From NCBI GenBank assembly GCA_002353225.1, contig DEJF01000027.1, forward strand, positions 1 to 21,943: DNA of 21,943 bases, given 5' to 3'. Shown in pieces: positions 20,796 to 21,943 of this stretch (the stretch's first letter is position 1; each line of letters starts with the position of its first letter). The position numbers were made by a program, and so were the translations under genes. This DNA comes from Prevotella sp. UBA2755. GTDB taxonomy: Bacteria > Bacteroidota > Bacteroidia > Bacteroidales > Bacteroidaceae. A model generated the notes under the pieces. It was not told where the DNA came from. It was given only the letters and a program-made list of their open reading frames with translations, and did no database searches.

Positions 20796-21943
20796 ATGAA
20801 GAACTTTGTTGAAGAACTTCGCTGGCGAGGGATGCTGGCACAGATGATGCCTGGTACGGAAGAACTGCTCCAGAAAGAAATGGTGACAGCCTATTTGGGA
20901 ACAGACCCGACGGCTGACTCCCTGCATATCGGACATTTGTGTGGTATCATGATGCTGCGTCACTTGCAGCGTTGTGGTCATAAACCTATCATCTTGGTGG
21001 GTGGTGCCACAGGTATGATTGGTGACCCTTCTGGTAAGAGCCAGGAGCGTAACCTACTGAATGACGAGACATTGCGCCATAATCAGGAGTGTATCAAGAA
21101 ACAGGTGGCTAAGTTCCTTGATTTTGAGTCAAAGGATGCCAATGCCGCTGTGATGGTGAATAACTACGACTGGATGAAGGACTTTACGTTCCTTGATTTT
21201 GCCCGTGAGGTGGGTAAGCATATCACCGTTAACTATATGATGGCTAAGGAGAGTGTGCAGCAGCGCCTAAACGGTACGGCTCGTGACGGATTGTCTTTTA
21301 CTGAGTTCACCTATCAACTTCTGCAGGGCTATGACTTCCTGTATCTCTACCAACACTATGGCGTGAAACTCCAGTTGGGTGGTAACGACCAGTGGGGTAA
21401 TATGACTACAGGTACGGAGTTGATTCGTCGCACGCTGGGTAATGAGGTAGAGACTTTCGCCCTTACCTGTCCGCTGATTACCAAGAGTGACGGTAAGAAG
21501 TTCGGTAAGACGGAGAGTGGAAATATCTGGCTCGATCCCGCTCGTACCACACCATATAAGTTCTACCAGTTCTGGCTTAATGTCAGTGATGAGGATGCCG
21601 AGCGCTATATCAAGATATTCACCTCTTTGGACAAGGAGACGATTGACGCCCTCGTAGAGGAGCACAAGCAGGATCCGGGTCGCCGTGTACTGCAGAAGCG
21701 TCTTGCTGAGGAGGTGACTGTCATGGTACACTCACAGGAGGCTTTGGATACCGCCATTGAGGCTTCCAGCATCTTGTTTGGTAAATCGACCAAGGAAGGA
21801 CTGGAGAAACTCGACGAGCAGACTTTCCTTGATGTGTTCGACGGTGTTCCTCAGTATGAGGTTTCCAAGGACCAGTTAGGACAGCCTGCTATAGAGTTGC
21901 TGACTACTATTGCTCCTGTATTCCCCTCTAAGGGTGAGATGCG
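20796..21943 (+). CDS. tyrS: Tyrosyl-tRNA synthetase (partial, cut by window end)
   Basis: The first 382 codons of a class I aminoacyl-tRNA synthetase that charges tRNA-Tyr. It opens MKNFVEELRWRGMLAQMMPG. The HIGH motif is at 44-47 (DSLHIGHLCG), and the KMSKS-equivalent KFGKT is at 235-239 (SDGKKFGKTESG). LQLGGNDQWGN lies between them, as in bacterial TyrRS. The catalytic domain and most of the anticodon-binding region are present. The final residues, expected to hold the S4-like RNA-binding domain, lie beyond the window. The ATG at 20796 is the only sensible start. I see no TAnnTTTG element upstream, only the phased TCTAGA repeats. Confidence 0.96.
   Translation, partial: MKNFVEELRWRGMLAQMMPGTEELLQKEMVTAYLGTDPTADSLHIGHLCGIMMLRHLQRCGHKPIILVGGATGMIGDPSGKSQERNLLNDETLRHNQECIKKQVAKFLDFESKDANAAVMVNNYDWMKDFTFLDFAREVGKHITVNYMMAKESVQQRLNGTARDGLSFTEFTYQLLQGYDFLYLYQHYGVKLQLGGNDQWGNMTTGTELIRRTLGNEVETFALTCPLITKSDGKKFGKTESGNIWLDPARTTPYKFYQFWLNVSDEDAERYIKIFTSLDKETIDALVEEHKQDPGRRVLQKRLAEEVTVMVHSQEALDTAIEASSILFGKSTKEGLEKLDEQTFLDVFDGVPQYEVSKDQLGQPAIELLTTIAPVFPSKGEM

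Overview
The window looks like chromosome from a Bacteroidetes of the Prevotella/Segatella type. Three things point there: Bacteroidetes-style -7 promoter elements (TAnnTTTG) in front of most transcription units, protein families typical of that phylum (DHHW proteins, a DUF4271 protein, Bacteroidetes-type M16 peptidase), and familiar synteny (aroQ divergent from xerD; DUF4271-hemD-rnpA-yidD-tyrS). I see no phage, conjugative, CRISPR, tRNA or rRNA genes.

Region 1 (1-8776, all coding on the minus strand) is an envelope region with three inferred transcription units. From right to left these are: a lone secreted alpha/beta hydrolase (7952-8761); rlpA, a PQQ-like propeller lipoprotein and a paralogue of the first hydrolase, with 4-bp ATGA overlaps (4993-7858); and a GDSL esterase, an MBOAT acyltransferase and two tandem DHHW proteins (187-4916). 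The last set has the composition of a polysaccharide O-acetylation machine: a membrane acyl donor plus periplasmic SGNH enzymes. It has no polymer synthase beside it, so the acetylated substrate is unknown. The operon runs into a nested inverted repeat at 43-216.

Region 2 (8838-11777, plus strand) holds an AsmA/TamB-like protein with a long Lys/Ala/Glu repeat tail, followed by a six-TM voltage-gated-type potassium channel. Region 3 (11803-13900) has aroQ and an O-methyltransferase on the minus strand and xerD on the plus strand. A 15-bp inverted repeat between aroQ and xerD places one -7 element on each strand. A REPIN-like pair of repeats sits across the aroQ/methyltransferase junction and is read as protein at both gene ends.

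Region 4 (14011-21943, plus strand) is housekeeping: a secreted two-domain M16 zinc protease with a clear terminator, metK with two candidate tandem promoters, a DUF4271 membrane protein, hemD, rnpA, yidD and tyrS (cut by the window end). Four 10-bp-phased TCTAGA repeats precede tyrS.

Most genes are recognisable core or envelope genes. The least explained material is the non-coding architecture: repeats that supply gene ends, the symmetric promoter, the metK palindrome and the phased repeats. I found no convincing new multigene system, though the acetylation cluster and the rlpA/propeller/esterase cluster have unresolved substrates.
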